From the NCBI RefSeq assembly GCF_902497785.1, contig NZ_CABVHK010000001.1:415558-479557 (forward strand): 64,000 nt of DNA. The letters are read 5' to 3'. The stretch is from Pseudomonas fluorescens (GTDB taxonomy: Bacteria > Pseudomonadota > Gammaproteobacteria > Pseudomonadales > Pseudomonadaceae). Made by a program: the position numbers and the translations under genes. Under the pieces are notes generated by a model, which did not search any database, was not told the DNA's origin, and saw only the letters and a program-made list of their open reading frames with translations. Of the stretch, positions 35,067-43,950 are shown piece after piece. Numbering within the stretch: the first letter of the stretch is position 1; every line of letters begins with the position of its first letter.

Positions 35067-35557
35067 CGCCAGTGCGCAGGGTCGTGCCCGTGCAGTTGGC
35101 GATCAGTGCCGGAGTGATCGCCATCAGCGCCGCGCTCGCATATGGCGCCTGGCAGTTCCCTGCCGAGATGGGGTTCGTCATCCTCGGTGCCTACGTTTAT
35201 CCCTACGCCGTTGCGCTGTTCCTGGCGGGCGTGGGCGTGGTGCTGAGCTATCAAGCCGTGACCGGCGGCTTTCGCGAACTGGCCGACCACGAAGACGAGT
35301 CTGCCAAAGTGATCCCCGGCGGCAAGGCCGGGGTGGCCTGGGTAACGGCGGGGCTGCTGGGCGTCGCGGTGCTGATCAATCTCATCGGTTTCGTTCTGGC
35401 CGCCGCGCTGTTATTTGCCTGTTCGGCGCGGGGTTTCGGCAGTCGCCATCCGCTGCGCGACCTGGCGATCGGCATTGCCCTGACGCTGCCGATTTACTGG
35501 CTGTTCAACGCCGGGCTGGGGGTTTCCCTACCACCGCTTGTCAACGCCTGGATCTGA
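35063..35557 (+). CDS. tctB: Tripartite tricarboxylate transporter, small membrane subunit
   Basis: A 164-residue protein with four membrane helices (about 12-28, 38-58, 92-112 and 135-155) and a polar loop in the middle (ADHEDESAKVIPGGKAG), the standard layout of TctB. It assists the large subunit TctA in sodium-driven uptake. Start ATG overlaps the tctC stop; tctA follows after 24 bases. Confidence 0.9.
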   Translation: MTPVRRVVPVQLAISAGVIAISAALAYGAWQFPAEMGFVILGAYVYPYAVALFLAGVGVVLSYQAVTGGFRELADHEDESAKVIPGGKAGVAWVTAGLLGVAVLINLIGFVLAAALLFACSARGFGSRHPLRDLAIGIALTLPIYWLFNAGLGVSLPPLVNAWI

Positions 35558-35581
35558 TCCGGGCCGAAGGAGATCAACTGG

Positions 35582-37090
35582 GTGGATATTCTCGCAAGCC
35601 TGGCCATGGGCTTTTCTTCGGCGCTGACCCCGATCAATTTGATGTGGGGGTTTATCGGCTGTCTGCTCGGTACTGCCATCGGTGTGCTGCCGGGCATCGG
35701 ACCGGCGCTGACAGTCGCGCTGCTGCTGCCGATTACCGCCAAGGTCGACCCCACCGGCGCGCTGATCATGTTCGCCGGCATTTACTACGGCGCCCAGTTC
35801 GGTGGATCCACGACGTCGATTTTGCTCAATACCCCGGGCGAGTCGTCTTCGATGGTCACGGCGCTGGAAGGCAACCTGATGGCGCGCAATGGTCGGGCCG
35901 GGCCGGCCCTGGCCACGGCGGCCATCGGCTCGTTTGTCGCCGGCACCATCGCCACGGTGCTGCTGACCTTGTTCGCGCCCATCGTGGCCAAACTGGCACT
36001 CAAATTTGGTCCCGCGGAGTACTTCGCGATTCTGGTGTTGTCGTTCACCACGGTGTCGGCGGTGCTCGGGGCGTCAATGTTGCGCGGCTTCGCTTCACTG
36101 GGGATCGGCCTGACCGTTGGTTTGATTGGTCTGGATTCGACTTCGGGGATTGCCCGCTACACCCTGGGCGTCCCCGAGCTGGTCGATGGCATCGAAGTCG
36201 TGCTGGTGGCGGTCGGCTTATTTGCAGTGGGCGAGGCGCTGTACAGTCTTCTGTACCACAAAGAAGAGGCGACGGGCCGCCATCGCCTGACTTCGTTGTG
36301 GATGACCTGCGCCGACTGGAAACGCTCGGTGCCGGCCTGGCTGCGCGGCACGCTGATCGGTTTTCCCTTTGGCTCGATTCCGGCCGGGGGCGCGGAGATC
36401 CCGACGTTTCTGTCCTATTCGACCGAACGCAAGCTGAGCAAATACCCGAAAGAATTTGCCGCCAGCAAAGGCGAGGGCGCCATCGAGGGTGTCGCCGGGC
36501 CGGAAGCTGCCAACAATGCGAGTGCAACGGGGTCTCTGGTGCCACTGCTAACGCTGGGTATCCCGACATCCGCCACCGCAGCCATCCTGTTGGCCGCATT
36601 CCAGAACTACAACCTGCAACCGGGGCCGCTGCTTTTCGAAACCTCGGGAGAATTGGTCTGGACCCTGGTTGCATCGTTGTACATCGGCAACGTTATTTTA
36701 TTGGTGCTGAACCTGCCGTTGGTGGGGCTCTGGGTGAAACTCCTGCAAATCCCCCGACCGTATTTGAATGCCGGAATTCTGGTGTTCGCCACCATTGGCG
36801 TATATGGCATGCGCCACTCTTCGTTCGACCTGTTGCTAATGTTGGCGATCGGTTGGGGCGGGGTGCTGATGCGACGGTTCGACTTCCCCGTCGCCCCGGT
36901 GATCGTCGGCATGCTGCTGGGGCCGATGGCGGAAAAACAGTTGCGTAACGCCTTGTCGATCAGTCAGGGCGACTGGACCGTATTTGTGACCCAACCGATT
37001 TCTGCGGCGTTTCTGGCGTTGACGCTTCTGGTGCTGGTGGTCCCGCATTTGCTACACGCCAGGGGTATCAAGCTGCATGAAGATGATTGA
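35582..37090 (+). CDS. tctA: Tripartite tricarboxylate transporter, large membrane subunit
   Basis: A 502-residue protein with about twelve helices. Repeated TctA motifs: [22 protein letters not shown] (about 30-52), [20 protein letters not shown] (about 68-87) and, in the second half, [21 protein letters not shown] (about 316). It starts at GTG with AAGGAG eight bases ahead. It forms the sodium-coupled channel of the transporter. A REP pair downstream ends the operon. Confidence 0.93.
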   Translation: MDILASLAMGFSSALTPINLMWGFIGCLLGTAIGVLPGIGPALTVALLLPITAKVDPTGALIMFAGIYYGAQFGGSTTSILLNTPGESSSMVTALEGNLMARNGRAGPALATAAIGSFVAGTIATVLLTLFAPIVAKLALKFGPAEYFAILVLSFTTVSAVLGASMLRGFASLGIGLTVGLIGLDSTSGIARYTLGVPELVDGIEVVLVAVGLFAVGEALYSLLYHKEEATGRHRLTSLWMTCADWKRSVPAWLRGTLIGFPFGSIPAGGAEIPTFLSYSTERKLSKYPKEFAASKGEGAIEGVAGPEAANNASATGSLVPLLTLGIPTSATAAILLAAFQNYNLQPGPLLFETSGELVWTLVASLYIGNVILLVLNLPLVGLWVKLLQIPRPYLNAGILVFATIGVYGMRHSSFDLLLMLAIGWGGVLMRRFDFPVAPVIVGMLLGPMAEKQLRNALSISQGDWTVFVTQPISAAFLALTLLVLVVPHLLHARGIKLHEDD

Positions 37091-37178
37091 GTTGGCTGGT
37101 ATGGCGGTCTGCGAGGCGGCCTCTGAGCCGACCGGGCTTCACGCCGCCGCGCCCACACGCTCGGCTTGTAATGAGCCA

Positions 37179-37270
37179 CTGTGGGAGCGAGCCTGCTCGC
37201 GAATACGGACTGTCATCCGCCATGGGAGGTAACTGACATGACGCCATCGCGAGCAGGCTCGCTCCCACAG
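37179..37270. repeat. Paired inverted REP element (REPIN type)
   Basis: Arms CTGTGGGAGCGAGCCTGCTC and the facing complement, about 46 bases apart, lie 90 bases after tctA. The arms match the element at 2335 almost exactly. Confidence 0.85.
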
Positions 37271-37464
37271 GGGATTTTGTTGGGCATGGCATTGAGTTTA
37301 AGCCTTCACCGGTGATGAGCCTGACCGGACTTGACGACATGTCGGCTGCTAAGTCGCCAACATTTGTCCTTTGAGCGACACCAACTGGCTTATTAGCGTT
37401 AGCTGGCATTCAGCACGCACGTTAGAGTCGAGGCCTCGTTTATCGCCGCCGCCGGATGCTCCCC

Positions 37465-38463
37465 ATGACCCGCCCTCGTTTCTTGCCCGACAACTTCACC
37501 CTGACCCTCATAGGCGTGGTAGTTCTTGCCAGCCTGCTGCCGGCCAGCGGGCAGGTCGCGGTCGGTTTTGGCTGGCTGACCAACAGCGCCATTGCCCTGC
37601 TGTTTTTCCTCCACGGCGCCAAACTCTCGCGTGAGTCGATCATCGTCGGTGCCGGTCACTGGCGCCTGCATTTGCTGGTGTTCGGGTTAACGTTTGTGCT
37701 GTTCCCGCTGATCGGACTGGCGCTCAAACCGCTGCTGTCGCCGTTGATCGGCGATGAACTGTACATGGGCATGCTTTACCTCTGCGCACTGCCGGCTACG
37801 GTGCAATCGGCCATCGCCTTCACGTCATTGGCTCGGGGAAACATTCCGGCGGCGATTTGCAGCGCGGCGGCCTCGAGCCTGTTCGGGATTTTCCTCACAC
37901 CGTTGCTGGTGACCCTGCTGCTGAACGTGCACGGCGACGGTGCCTCGACCCTCGATGCAATCATGAAAATCAGCGTGCAACTGCTGCTGCCGTTCGTGGC
38001 CGGGCAGATCGCCCGGCGCTGGATCGGCGCCTGGGTGGCGCGCAACAAGAGCTGGCTGAGATTTGTCGACCAAGGCTCGATCCTGCTGGTGGTCTACGGT
38101 GCTTTCAGCGAAGCGGTGATCGAGGGCATCTGGCAGCAGATTCCGTTCTGGGAACTGGCTGGGCTGGTGGTCGTCTGCTGCATCGTCCTGGGGCTGGTAT
38201 TGGCGGCGGCCACAGTGCTGGGCAAAGCGTTTGGCTTCAATCAGGAAGACCGCATCACCATCCTTTTCTGCGGTTCGAAGAAAAGCCTGGCCACTGGCGT
38301 GCCAATGGCCCAGGTGCTATTCGCTGGCAGCACCATCGGCGTGTTGATCCTGCCGCTGATGCTGTTCCACCAGATACAGTTGATGGTCTGCGCCGTCCTT
38401 GCGCAGCGCTACGCCAATCGCCCGGAATCGGTTCCTGAACTGATGGCTCAGGTTGACCCTTGA
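37465..38463 (+). CDS. Bile acid:sodium symporter family (YfeH-like) transporter
   Basis: A 332-residue protein with about nine or ten helices: LTLIGVVVLASLLPASGQVAVGF at the start, then NSAIALLFFLHGAKLSRE, LYLCALPATVQSAIAFTSLA and FCGSKKSLATGVPMAQVLF. The last motif matches the binding region of the YfeH/SBF subgroup. Substrate unknown; relatives move organic anions. Start is uncertain: ATG 37456 or 37465, neither with a clear ribosome site. It is preceded by a promoter-sized gap of nearly 200 bases after the REP pair. Confidence 0.85.
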   Translation: MTRPRFLPDNFTLTLIGVVVLASLLPASGQVAVGFGWLTNSAIALLFFLHGAKLSRESIIVGAGHWRLHLLVFGLTFVLFPLIGLALKPLLSPLIGDELYMGMLYLCALPATVQSAIAFTSLARGNIPAAICSAAASSLFGIFLTPLLVTLLLNVHGDGASTLDAIMKISVQLLLPFVAGQIARRWIGAWVARNKSWLRFVDQGSILLVVYGAFSEAVIEGIWQQIPFWELAGLVVVCCIVLGLVLAAATVLGKAFGFNQEDRITILFCGSKKSLATGVPMAQVLFAGSTIGVLILPLMLFHQIQLMVCAVLAQRYANRPESVPELMAQVDP

Positions 38464-38489
38464 GAGAGGCTGACCGTGCACGCATTGCC

Positions 38490-40055
38490 TTATTGCCCGT
38501 CCACAAGTCGAACCAGTTGCAGAGGATTGCTCTCCCTCAGTGCTTCCGGCAACAACGCGTCCGGAAAGCCCTGATAAGCAACCGGACGCAAGAAACGATC
38601 AATCGACGTCATCCCCACCGAGGTGAAGCGGCTGTCGGACGTGGCCGGAAACGGCCCGCCGTGAACGGTGGCGTAGGTCACTTCCTGCGGATGGGCGAAG
38701 GCGTTGACCACGATGCGCCCGGTGCGCCGCTCCAACACCGGCAACAGGCGCTGAGCCAACGGCAGATCACTTTCCTCCAGGTGCACGGCAGCGCTGAGTT
38801 GCCCCTTGAGCGAGCGGGCGACGGCGAGCAATTGATCCTCATCCTCGACCGTTACCAACAGCGCAGACGGACCAAACACCTCCTGCGCCAGTACCGCCTC
38901 GCTCAAGAAGCGTTGGCCGTCGACTTCAAGCAATGCCGACTGGCCGTCAACGTCTGCATGGGCGGGCGAGCCTTGGACAATGCGACGGGCGCCGGCGTTT
39001 TCCATGGCGGCGAGACCGTTCAGGTAGGACCCATGAATCCCCGGCGTCAGCATCGTCCGCGCCGGCGCCTCGGCCACACGCTTGGCCATCGCCTCTCGCA
39101 GCGCTTCAACGCCAGCGCCCTTGATCGCAACCAGCAGCGCGGGCCTGAGACAGGCTTGCCCGACGTTGACCAGCATGCGCTCGCTAAAACCGTCGCCGAT
39201 CTGCGCGCCACGTTCGGCCAGGGCGGCGGGCAGGATGAACGTAGGGTTGATGCTGGTCATTTCGGTGAACACCGGAATCGGATCGGGCCGTAGCTGCGCC
39301 CGGCGATACAGCGCCATGCCGCCGTGTTCCGAGCCGGTGAAGGTCACCGCCTTGATCAGCGGATGATCGACCAACGCTTCGCCAATCGTGTTGCCGCTGC
39401 CGCGCACCATCGAGAAAACACCGTCGTGCAACCCGTGTTGCTGCACCGCTTTTCGAATGGCCCGCGCCTGAATTTCCGACGCCCCGGGATGCGCGTTGTG
39501 CGCTTTGAGGATCACCGTCGCGCCGGCGGCCAATGCCGACGCGGTATCGCCACCGGCAACCGAATAGGAGATCGGAAAATTGCTCGCACCGAAAATCGCC
39601 ACCGGGCCGATGGCGATTTTTTGCAGCCGATGGTCCGTGCGTGGGCGAGGCTGGCGATCAGGTTGTGCCGGGTCGATGGCCAGTTGCAGAAAGCGGCCTC
39701 TGCGCACTACCTCGGCGAACTGTCGGAACTGTGTGGCAGCTCGGGTGACTTCGCCTTCGAGTTGAACCGCCGGTAGTCCGGTTTCAAGCGCGGCTCTCGC
39801 CGCCAATGGTTCGCGGACGGCCTCAAGATTGGCGGCAATGCTCTCCAGGAACGCCGCACGCTCGGCCAGCGACGTATGACTGTAGCTGTCAAAGGCCTCG
39901 TCGGCGAGCGTGGCCGCCTGGTGGACTTGCGCGGCACCGCCCAAGGCAAAATCCGGGTCGATCAGTTGGTTGATGGCGGGATTGAGCGCCTTCATCGTGC
40001 CTTCCGTGGCCGGGACATCCTCGGCGCCGATGATCAGGTTTCCTGTCAGTTTCAT
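38490..40055 (-). CDS. NADP-dependent aldehyde dehydrogenase, alpha-ketoglutarate semialdehyde dehydrogenase type
   Basis: A 521-residue enzyme. Motifs of the KGSADH group: IAIGPVAIFGASNFPISYSV (about 147), SALAAGATVILKAHNAHPG (NADP site Lys), KAVTFTGSEHGGMALYR, VFTEMTSINPTF (general base Glu, about 265) and NVGQACLRPALLVA (nucleophile Cys, about 300). The group oxidises 2,5-dioxopentanoate from pentose or hydroxyproline breakdown, though not every member does. The usual active-site sequence is GQFCTNP, so the residues around the Cys are unusual. AGGAG lies nine bases ahead of ATG 40055. Directly follows the isochorismatase gene (6 bases), one operon. Confidence 0.85.
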   Translation of the reverse strand: MKLTGNLIIGAEDVPATEGTMKALNPAINQLIDPDFALGGAAQVHQAATLADEAFDSYSHTSLAERAAFLESIAANLEAVREPLAARAALETGLPAVQLEGEVTRAATQFRQFAEVVRRGRFLQLAIDPAQPDRQPRPRTDHRLQKIAIGPVAIFGASNFPISYSVAGGDTASALAAGATVILKAHNAHPGASEIQARAIRKAVQQHGLHDGVFSMVRGSGNTIGEALVDHPLIKAVTFTGSEHGGMALYRRAQLRPDPIPVFTEMTSINPTFILPAALAERGAQIGDGFSERMLVNVGQACLRPALLVAIKGAGVEALREAMAKRVAEAPARTMLTPGIHGSYLNGLAAMENAGARRIVQGSPAHADVDGQSALLEVDGQRFLSEAVLAQEVFGPSALLVTVEDEDQLLAVARSLKGQLSAAVHLEESDLPLAQRLLPVLERRTGRIVVNAFAHPQEVTYATVHGGPFPATSDSRFTSVGMTSIDRFLRPVAYQGFPDALLPEALRESNPLQLVRLVDGQ

Positions 40056-40061
40056 CCGCTG

Positions 40062-40688
40062 TCACTCCTGGCCAAGCGTGGCGATGAGCTCATTCGTCGT
40101 CACAATCGAATGCGCGAACGTCGGGCCATTCAGCTCGTGGGCGGCGTGCATCATTTCCGGGCGGAAAGCCGCAGTGGCGTCCCGCACGAGGGTGACGTGG
40201 TAACCGAGTTCCGACGCGTAGCGTGCGGTGGCTTCGATGCAGGTATTGGCCAGCAGACCCACGATAATCACGTGGCTGATGCCTTTCTGCTTGAGGCGAA
40301 AATCGAGGTCGGTGTTGGCAAAGCCGCTGGAGCCCCAATGTTCCTGCACGACGATGTCGCCTGCCTGCGGCGCGAAATCCGGGTGCCATTCGCCGCCCCA
40401 TTCGCCGCGTGCGAAGTGGTGCATGTGCTGGACTTTGCACTGGGTGGGGGTTGGGTGATCCCAGTTTTCGTAGTCGCCTTGTTCCCAGCGGCGGTGCGGT
40501 ACGATGACCACCGGAATGTCGAGGGCGCGGACCGCACGGTCGAGCGCGCGCAGGTTGTCGAGCAAGCCGACCTGCTCGGCGATCGGTTCGATCAAGGGAT
40601 ACACCTTGCCGCCTTCCGAGAGAAAATCGTTGTAAGGATCGACCAGCAAATAGGCGGTTCTGTTGAGCGGGTAAAGGGCGTTCGACAT
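40062..40688 (-). CDS. Isochorismatase-fold cysteine hydrolase
   Basis: A 208-residue hydrolase. AYLLVDPYNDFL (catalytic Asp, about residue 16) begins the fold, and LLANTCIEATARYA (nucleophile Cys, about 157) ends the triad. At the place of the usual Lys the sequence reads DIVVQEHWGSSGF, with Glu where relatives have Lys. ATG 40688 is chosen (GGAG nine bases ahead, fold starts there) over a long upstream frame. It starts a two-gene operon with the aldehyde dehydrogenase and is divergent from the HxlR regulator. The reaction is unknown; amide or carbamoyl hydrolysis would be typical. Confidence 0.85.
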   Translation of the reverse strand: MSNALYPLNRTAYLLVDPYNDFLSEGGKVYPLIEPIAEQVGLLDNLRALDRAVRALDIPVVIVPHRRWEQGDYENWDHPTPTQCKVQHMHHFARGEWGGEWHPDFAPQAGDIVVQEHWGSSGFANTDLDFRLKQKGISHVIIVGLLANTCIEATARYASELGYHVTLVRDATAAFRPEMMHAAHELNGPTFAHSIVTTNELIATLGQE

Positions 40689-40729
40689 GACGATATTCTC
40701 CACAGGGGATGAGTGACCGGTGCCGTGGG

Positions 40730-40783
40730 CTTGCCCTGGCATCATGTTGATATGATAATCATAGTAACAGTGAAAGAGGCAAG
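40730..40783. promoter_or_regulatory. Nearly symmetrical divergent promoter/operator
   Basis: A perfect palindrome TATGATAATCATA (40751-40763) lies midway between the two start codons. On the plus strand TTGCCC (40731-40736) and GATAAT (40754-40759) are 17 bases apart. On the minus strand TTGCCT (complement of 40777-40782) and GATTAT (complement of 40755-40760) are 16 apart. Both -10 boxes overlap the palindrome, which is therefore the likely HxlR operator. Confidence 0.55.
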
Positions 40784-40788
40784 TCCGT

Positions 40789-41295
40789 ATGTCGATAAAT
40801 ACCAGTGTTCCCGACACTCTGTGCCCGATTTCCCGGGCCGAGGCAATCGTGGGCGACCGCTGGACGGTGCTGGTCCTGCGTGAGTTGTTCATGGGGAGCC
40901 ATAGGTACGACGAAATCCAGGCGCAGACCGGCGGCACCCCGCAAATGGTCGCTGCACGCCTGAAAAATCTGGAAGCGGACGGCCTGGTCGAGCGCCGCCT
41001 CTATAACGAACGACCGCCACGCTACGAGTACCACCTCACGGAAAAGGGCCAGGCGTTTTACTCGGTGGTGCTGGCGCTGCGCGCCTGGGGGGAAACCTGG
41101 TGCAAGTCGCCGGAGGAAGGCCTGGCGGTGGTGTATACGCACACAACCTGCGGCGAGCCCGCCGGGTTGGGACCGCAGTGCGCACATTGTGGCGAAGTGT
41201 TGCGCCGTGACCAGTTGATCAGCGAGCAGAGCGCGGCCTACAGCGCCGAACGACAGGCCCGGCGCGCGGCGTTCAAAGGCAAGCGTGATGATTAA
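40789..41295 (+). CDS. HxlR-family transcriptional regulator
   Basis: A 168-residue winged-helix protein. CPISRAEAIVGDRWTVLVLREL (Cys plus the GDRW motif, about 10-30), HRYDEIQAQTGGTPQMVAARL (recognition helix) and ADGLVERRLYNERPPRYEYHLTEKG are diagnostic of HxlR. A C-terminal extension holds two CxxC-like pairs (TTCGEP and CAHCGE, about 125-145), so metal or redox sensing is possible. It is divergent from the isochorismatase operon and probably controls it. Confidence 0.9.
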   Translation: MSINTSVPDTLCPISRAEAIVGDRWTVLVLRELFMGSHRYDEIQAQTGGTPQMVAARLKNLEADGLVERRLYNERPPRYEYHLTEKGQAFYSVVLALRAWGETWCKSPEEGLAVVYTHTTCGEPAGLGPQCAHCGEVLRRDQLISEQSAAYSAERQARRAAFKGKRDD

Positions 41296-41315
41296 CCATT
41301 TGCGCCGATGCCTCG

Positions 41316-41405
41316 TGTAGGAGCCGGCTTGCTGGCGATAGCAGTGATTCAGTCAACACGTTTATCGACTGATCGGACGCCATCGCCAGCAAGCCGGCTC
41401 CTACA
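41316..41405. repeat. Paired inverted REP element, GGAGCCGGC variant
   Basis: Arms TGTAGGAGCCGGCTTGCTGG and complement, about 42 bases apart, between convergent genes. This is a second sequence class of REP, different from the GGAGCGAGC arms elsewhere; a lone half arm of this class lies at about 62070-62088. Confidence 0.8.
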
Positions 41406-41412
41406 AGGCTGA

Positions 41413-43848
41413 TTAGAACGTCGGCGTGTACTTCACGCTGAACATCACGTTGCGCGGGTCGCCGTAGTTGTTGTTGCCGTTGAGCTGGTTATAGCCCGCC
41501 GTAAAGTAAGTCTTGTCGAACAGGTTGTTGGCATTCATCGCCAGCTCTATTTCTGGCGTTACCTGATAGCCGACCCGGGCATTCCACACCGCGTAACCCG
41601 GTACGTTGACCGAGTGGTCGTAACCGAGCGTATGGGTTTGGGCGGTGAAGCCCAGGCCGGTGCTCACACGATTCCAGTCGCCGCTGAACTGATAGTTGCC
41701 CCACACCCGCAGCATGTGTTTTGGCGTCCACCAGCTGAAGACTTTGCCTTCGTTCGCCGGGTCCTTGAGGTATTTGGTGGTGTTGTAGGTGTAGCCGGCG
41801 AACAGTTGCAGCCCGTCGAACACTTCGCCGCTGATTTCCGCGTCGATCCCCTGGCTGCGAACTTTCCCCGATGGCGTCGAGCAATACCAACCATCGCAGA
41901 CTTGCTCAGACTGCATATCGACGACGGGCCGGTTTTCCTGGTCATAACGGAACACGGCCAGGGAGGTGTTGATCCGGCCGTCCATCAGCTCACCCTTGAG
42001 ACCGATTTCGTAGTTGCTGCCGATCACCGGTTTGAGCACCGAACCGGCTTCGGTGCGCGCGGTTTGCGGTTCGAAAACGTCGGTGTAGCTGGCGTAAACG
42101 GCCCACTCGCGGCTCAGGTCATAGACGATGCCGGCGTAAGGCGTGACTTCCCCGGTTTCGTTGGTCGTGCTGTCGGGGTTGGCGGTAACGCCGGACGTGT
42201 CCTCGGTCCAGCTCCTGTAGCTGTAGTCGTACCAACTGACCCGCGAGCCGAGCACCAGCGTCAGCGAGTCGATTGGCTTGACTCGCCAGCTGCCATACAG
42301 GCCTTTTTGGCGGATGTCATATTTGCTCGGGGTGCCCCGTCCCCCAGGGGAATCAATCAGGCCGTCGTAGCTGATTTCCGGGCGGTTCTGATCGAGATCG
42401 AAAATGTTGTCGGTGCTGTTATTGAACGTGCGGGCGAATTTGTCGTCCGTGGTCAGCTTCGAATAGTTGCCGCCGACCATGATTTCCTGCTGCATCGACA
42501 GGGCTTCGAATTTGCCGATGAGGTTCATGTCCACGCCGATCTTCGTGGAGTCGAAATCCGAAACGAAGTCGGCGTATTGCACACCGCTGCCATCGGCGGC
42601 AATGGCAGTGCCGCTGGATTGCGTCCGTTGGTTTTTAGCCTTGTTGGTTTCAGTCATGCGCACGGCGCCGACCTTGAACGCCCAGTCGTCGTTGAAGCGG
42701 TGTTCCAGATCGGCATAGAGGGTGGTGACGTCGATGTCCGAATGGTTCCACTTCGCGCCGGTGTAGGTTTTGCGCGGCAGATCGATCGCCTTGCCGTCGG
42801 CGTAGCGCGGAAAGCCCCGGACCATCGGGCGCGATTCGCCATCGGACTGGCTTACCGCGAGGCCCAGGGTGGTGTCGTCACGCAGATCGAAGTCCAGCGC
42901 ACCGTACAGCGAGGTGGTCTTGCTCCATTCCGAATCGACGAACGAGTGGCTGTCGTCCTGATCGGCGACGACGCGTCCACGCACCGTACCGGTCTGGTTC
43001 AGCGGGCCGCCGGCGTCCAGTTGCAGGCCGTAGTGATCCCAGGAGCCGGCCTTGCCGGTGAGGGTCACGGTTGGCGCGTTCTGGCCGCGTTTGCGCACCA
43101 GATTGACGGCGCCGCCGGGGCTGCCGGTGCCTTGCAGCAGACCGGATGCGCCACGCAACACTTCCATGCGATCGAAAAAGATCAGGTCCTGCGTCGCCCA
43201 GTTGCCCAGCGCATAGGTGTTGCGCGGGATCGGCACGCCGTCGTATTGCCAGTCATCAATCTGGAAACCGCGCGAAGTCAGGATCATGCCTTTGCCCACG
43301 CCCTGAGCGCCGACCAGACCCGTGGTCTTGTTGGCCGCGTCCTTGAGGTCCGTCAGGCCCTGGTCGTCCATTTGTTTGCGGGTCATCACCGTGACCGACT
43401 GCGGAATTTCCTTGAGGGTGTGGGTGCCTTTGCCGATGGTCACCGCCCGTGAGGTGTAGGAGCCCGAGCCTTCGGTGGTGGCGTCGGCGCTGCGTTCGAC
43501 GATGGTGGTGACACCCAGTTGCAGCGCGGCACTGCTGTCGGTGGCGGGCTCGACGCTGAAGTTGCCTTGTTCCGTGACGCGCAACTGCAGGCCGCTGCCC
43601 GACAGGGCTTGTTGCATCGCTTGTTCGGCGGGCATCTTGCCGACCACCGCTGGCGCTTGTTTACCCTGGACCAGCGAAGGTTCCAGGGAAACGATATGCC
43701 CGCTCTGGCTGGCGATGGCATTCAGCGTGCTGGCGAGTGGTCCGGCCGGCACATTGAAGCTCAGATCCTGCGCCTGCGCCAAAGTGGAACTTGCCAGCGT
43801 TGCGAGGGCAACGGCGACAGAAAGGGTGTGGGGCCACGGGTTGAACAC
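41413..43848 (-). CDS. TonB-dependent ferri-siderophore receptor with signalling (STN) domain
   Basis: An 811-residue outer-membrane receptor. Signal peptide ends near STLAQAQDLSF. The N-terminal STN domain (VPAGPLASTLNAIASQSGHI, about 35-54) talks to an anti-sigma factor. The plug has LKEIPQSVTVMTRKQMDDQG (about 143) and GSPGGAVNLVRKRG. A 22-strand barrel ends with NVMFSVKYTPTF (terminal Phe). It starts at GTG after AGGAGAAC. Downstream of sigma factor and FecR genes, it is the FpvA/FoxA-type target and input of that system. The siderophore is unknown. Confidence 0.92.
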   Translation of the reverse strand: MFNPWPHTLSVAVALATLASSTLAQAQDLSFNVPAGPLASTLNAIASQSGHIVSLEPSLVQGKQAPAVVGKMPAEQAMQQALSGSGLQLRVTEQGNFSVEPATDSSAALQLGVTTIVERSADATTEGSGSYTSRAVTIGKGTHTLKEIPQSVTVMTRKQMDDQGLTDLKDAANKTTGLVGAQGVGKGMILTSRGFQIDDWQYDGVPIPRNTYALGNWATQDLIFFDRMEVLRGASGLLQGTGSPGGAVNLVRKRGQNAPTVTLTGKAGSWDHYGLQLDAGGPLNQTGTVRGRVVADQDDSHSFVDSEWSKTTSLYGALDFDLRDDTTLGLAVSQSDGESRPMVRGFPRYADGKAIDLPRKTYTGAKWNHSDIDVTTLYADLEHRFNDDWAFKVGAVRMTETNKAKNQRTQSSGTAIAADGSGVQYADFVSDFDSTKIGVDMNLIGKFEALSMQQEIMVGGNYSKLTTDDKFARTFNNSTDNIFDLDQNRPEISYDGLIDSPGGRGTPSKYDIRQKGLYGSWRVKPIDSLTLVLGSRVSWYDYSYRSWTEDTSGVTANPDSTTNETGEVTPYAGIVYDLSREWAVYASYTDVFEPQTARTEAGSVLKPVIGSNYEIGLKGELMDGRINTSLAVFRYDQENRPVVDMQSEQVCDGWYCSTPSGKVRSQGIDAEISGEVFDGLQLFAGYTYNTTKYLKDPANEGKVFSWWTPKHMLRVWGNYQFSGDWNRVSTGLGFTAQTHTLGYDHSVNVPGYAVWNARVGYQVTPEIELAMNANNLFDKTYFTAGYNQLNGNNNYGDPRNVMFSVKYTPTF

Positions 43849-43950
43849 AGCGTTCTCCTGAAAATGTGGAAGTGTCAGGAGATAGGTGGGATGAGAAACG
43901 GAAACCGGACACGAATGAGAGTGATTTTCAAAAAATAGTCGTCGGCGAGA

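Noticed and set aside
41614..43452. 612-residue ORF opposite the TonB receptor
   Set aside because: Antisense shadow; the receptor strand has plug, barrel and STN motifs.
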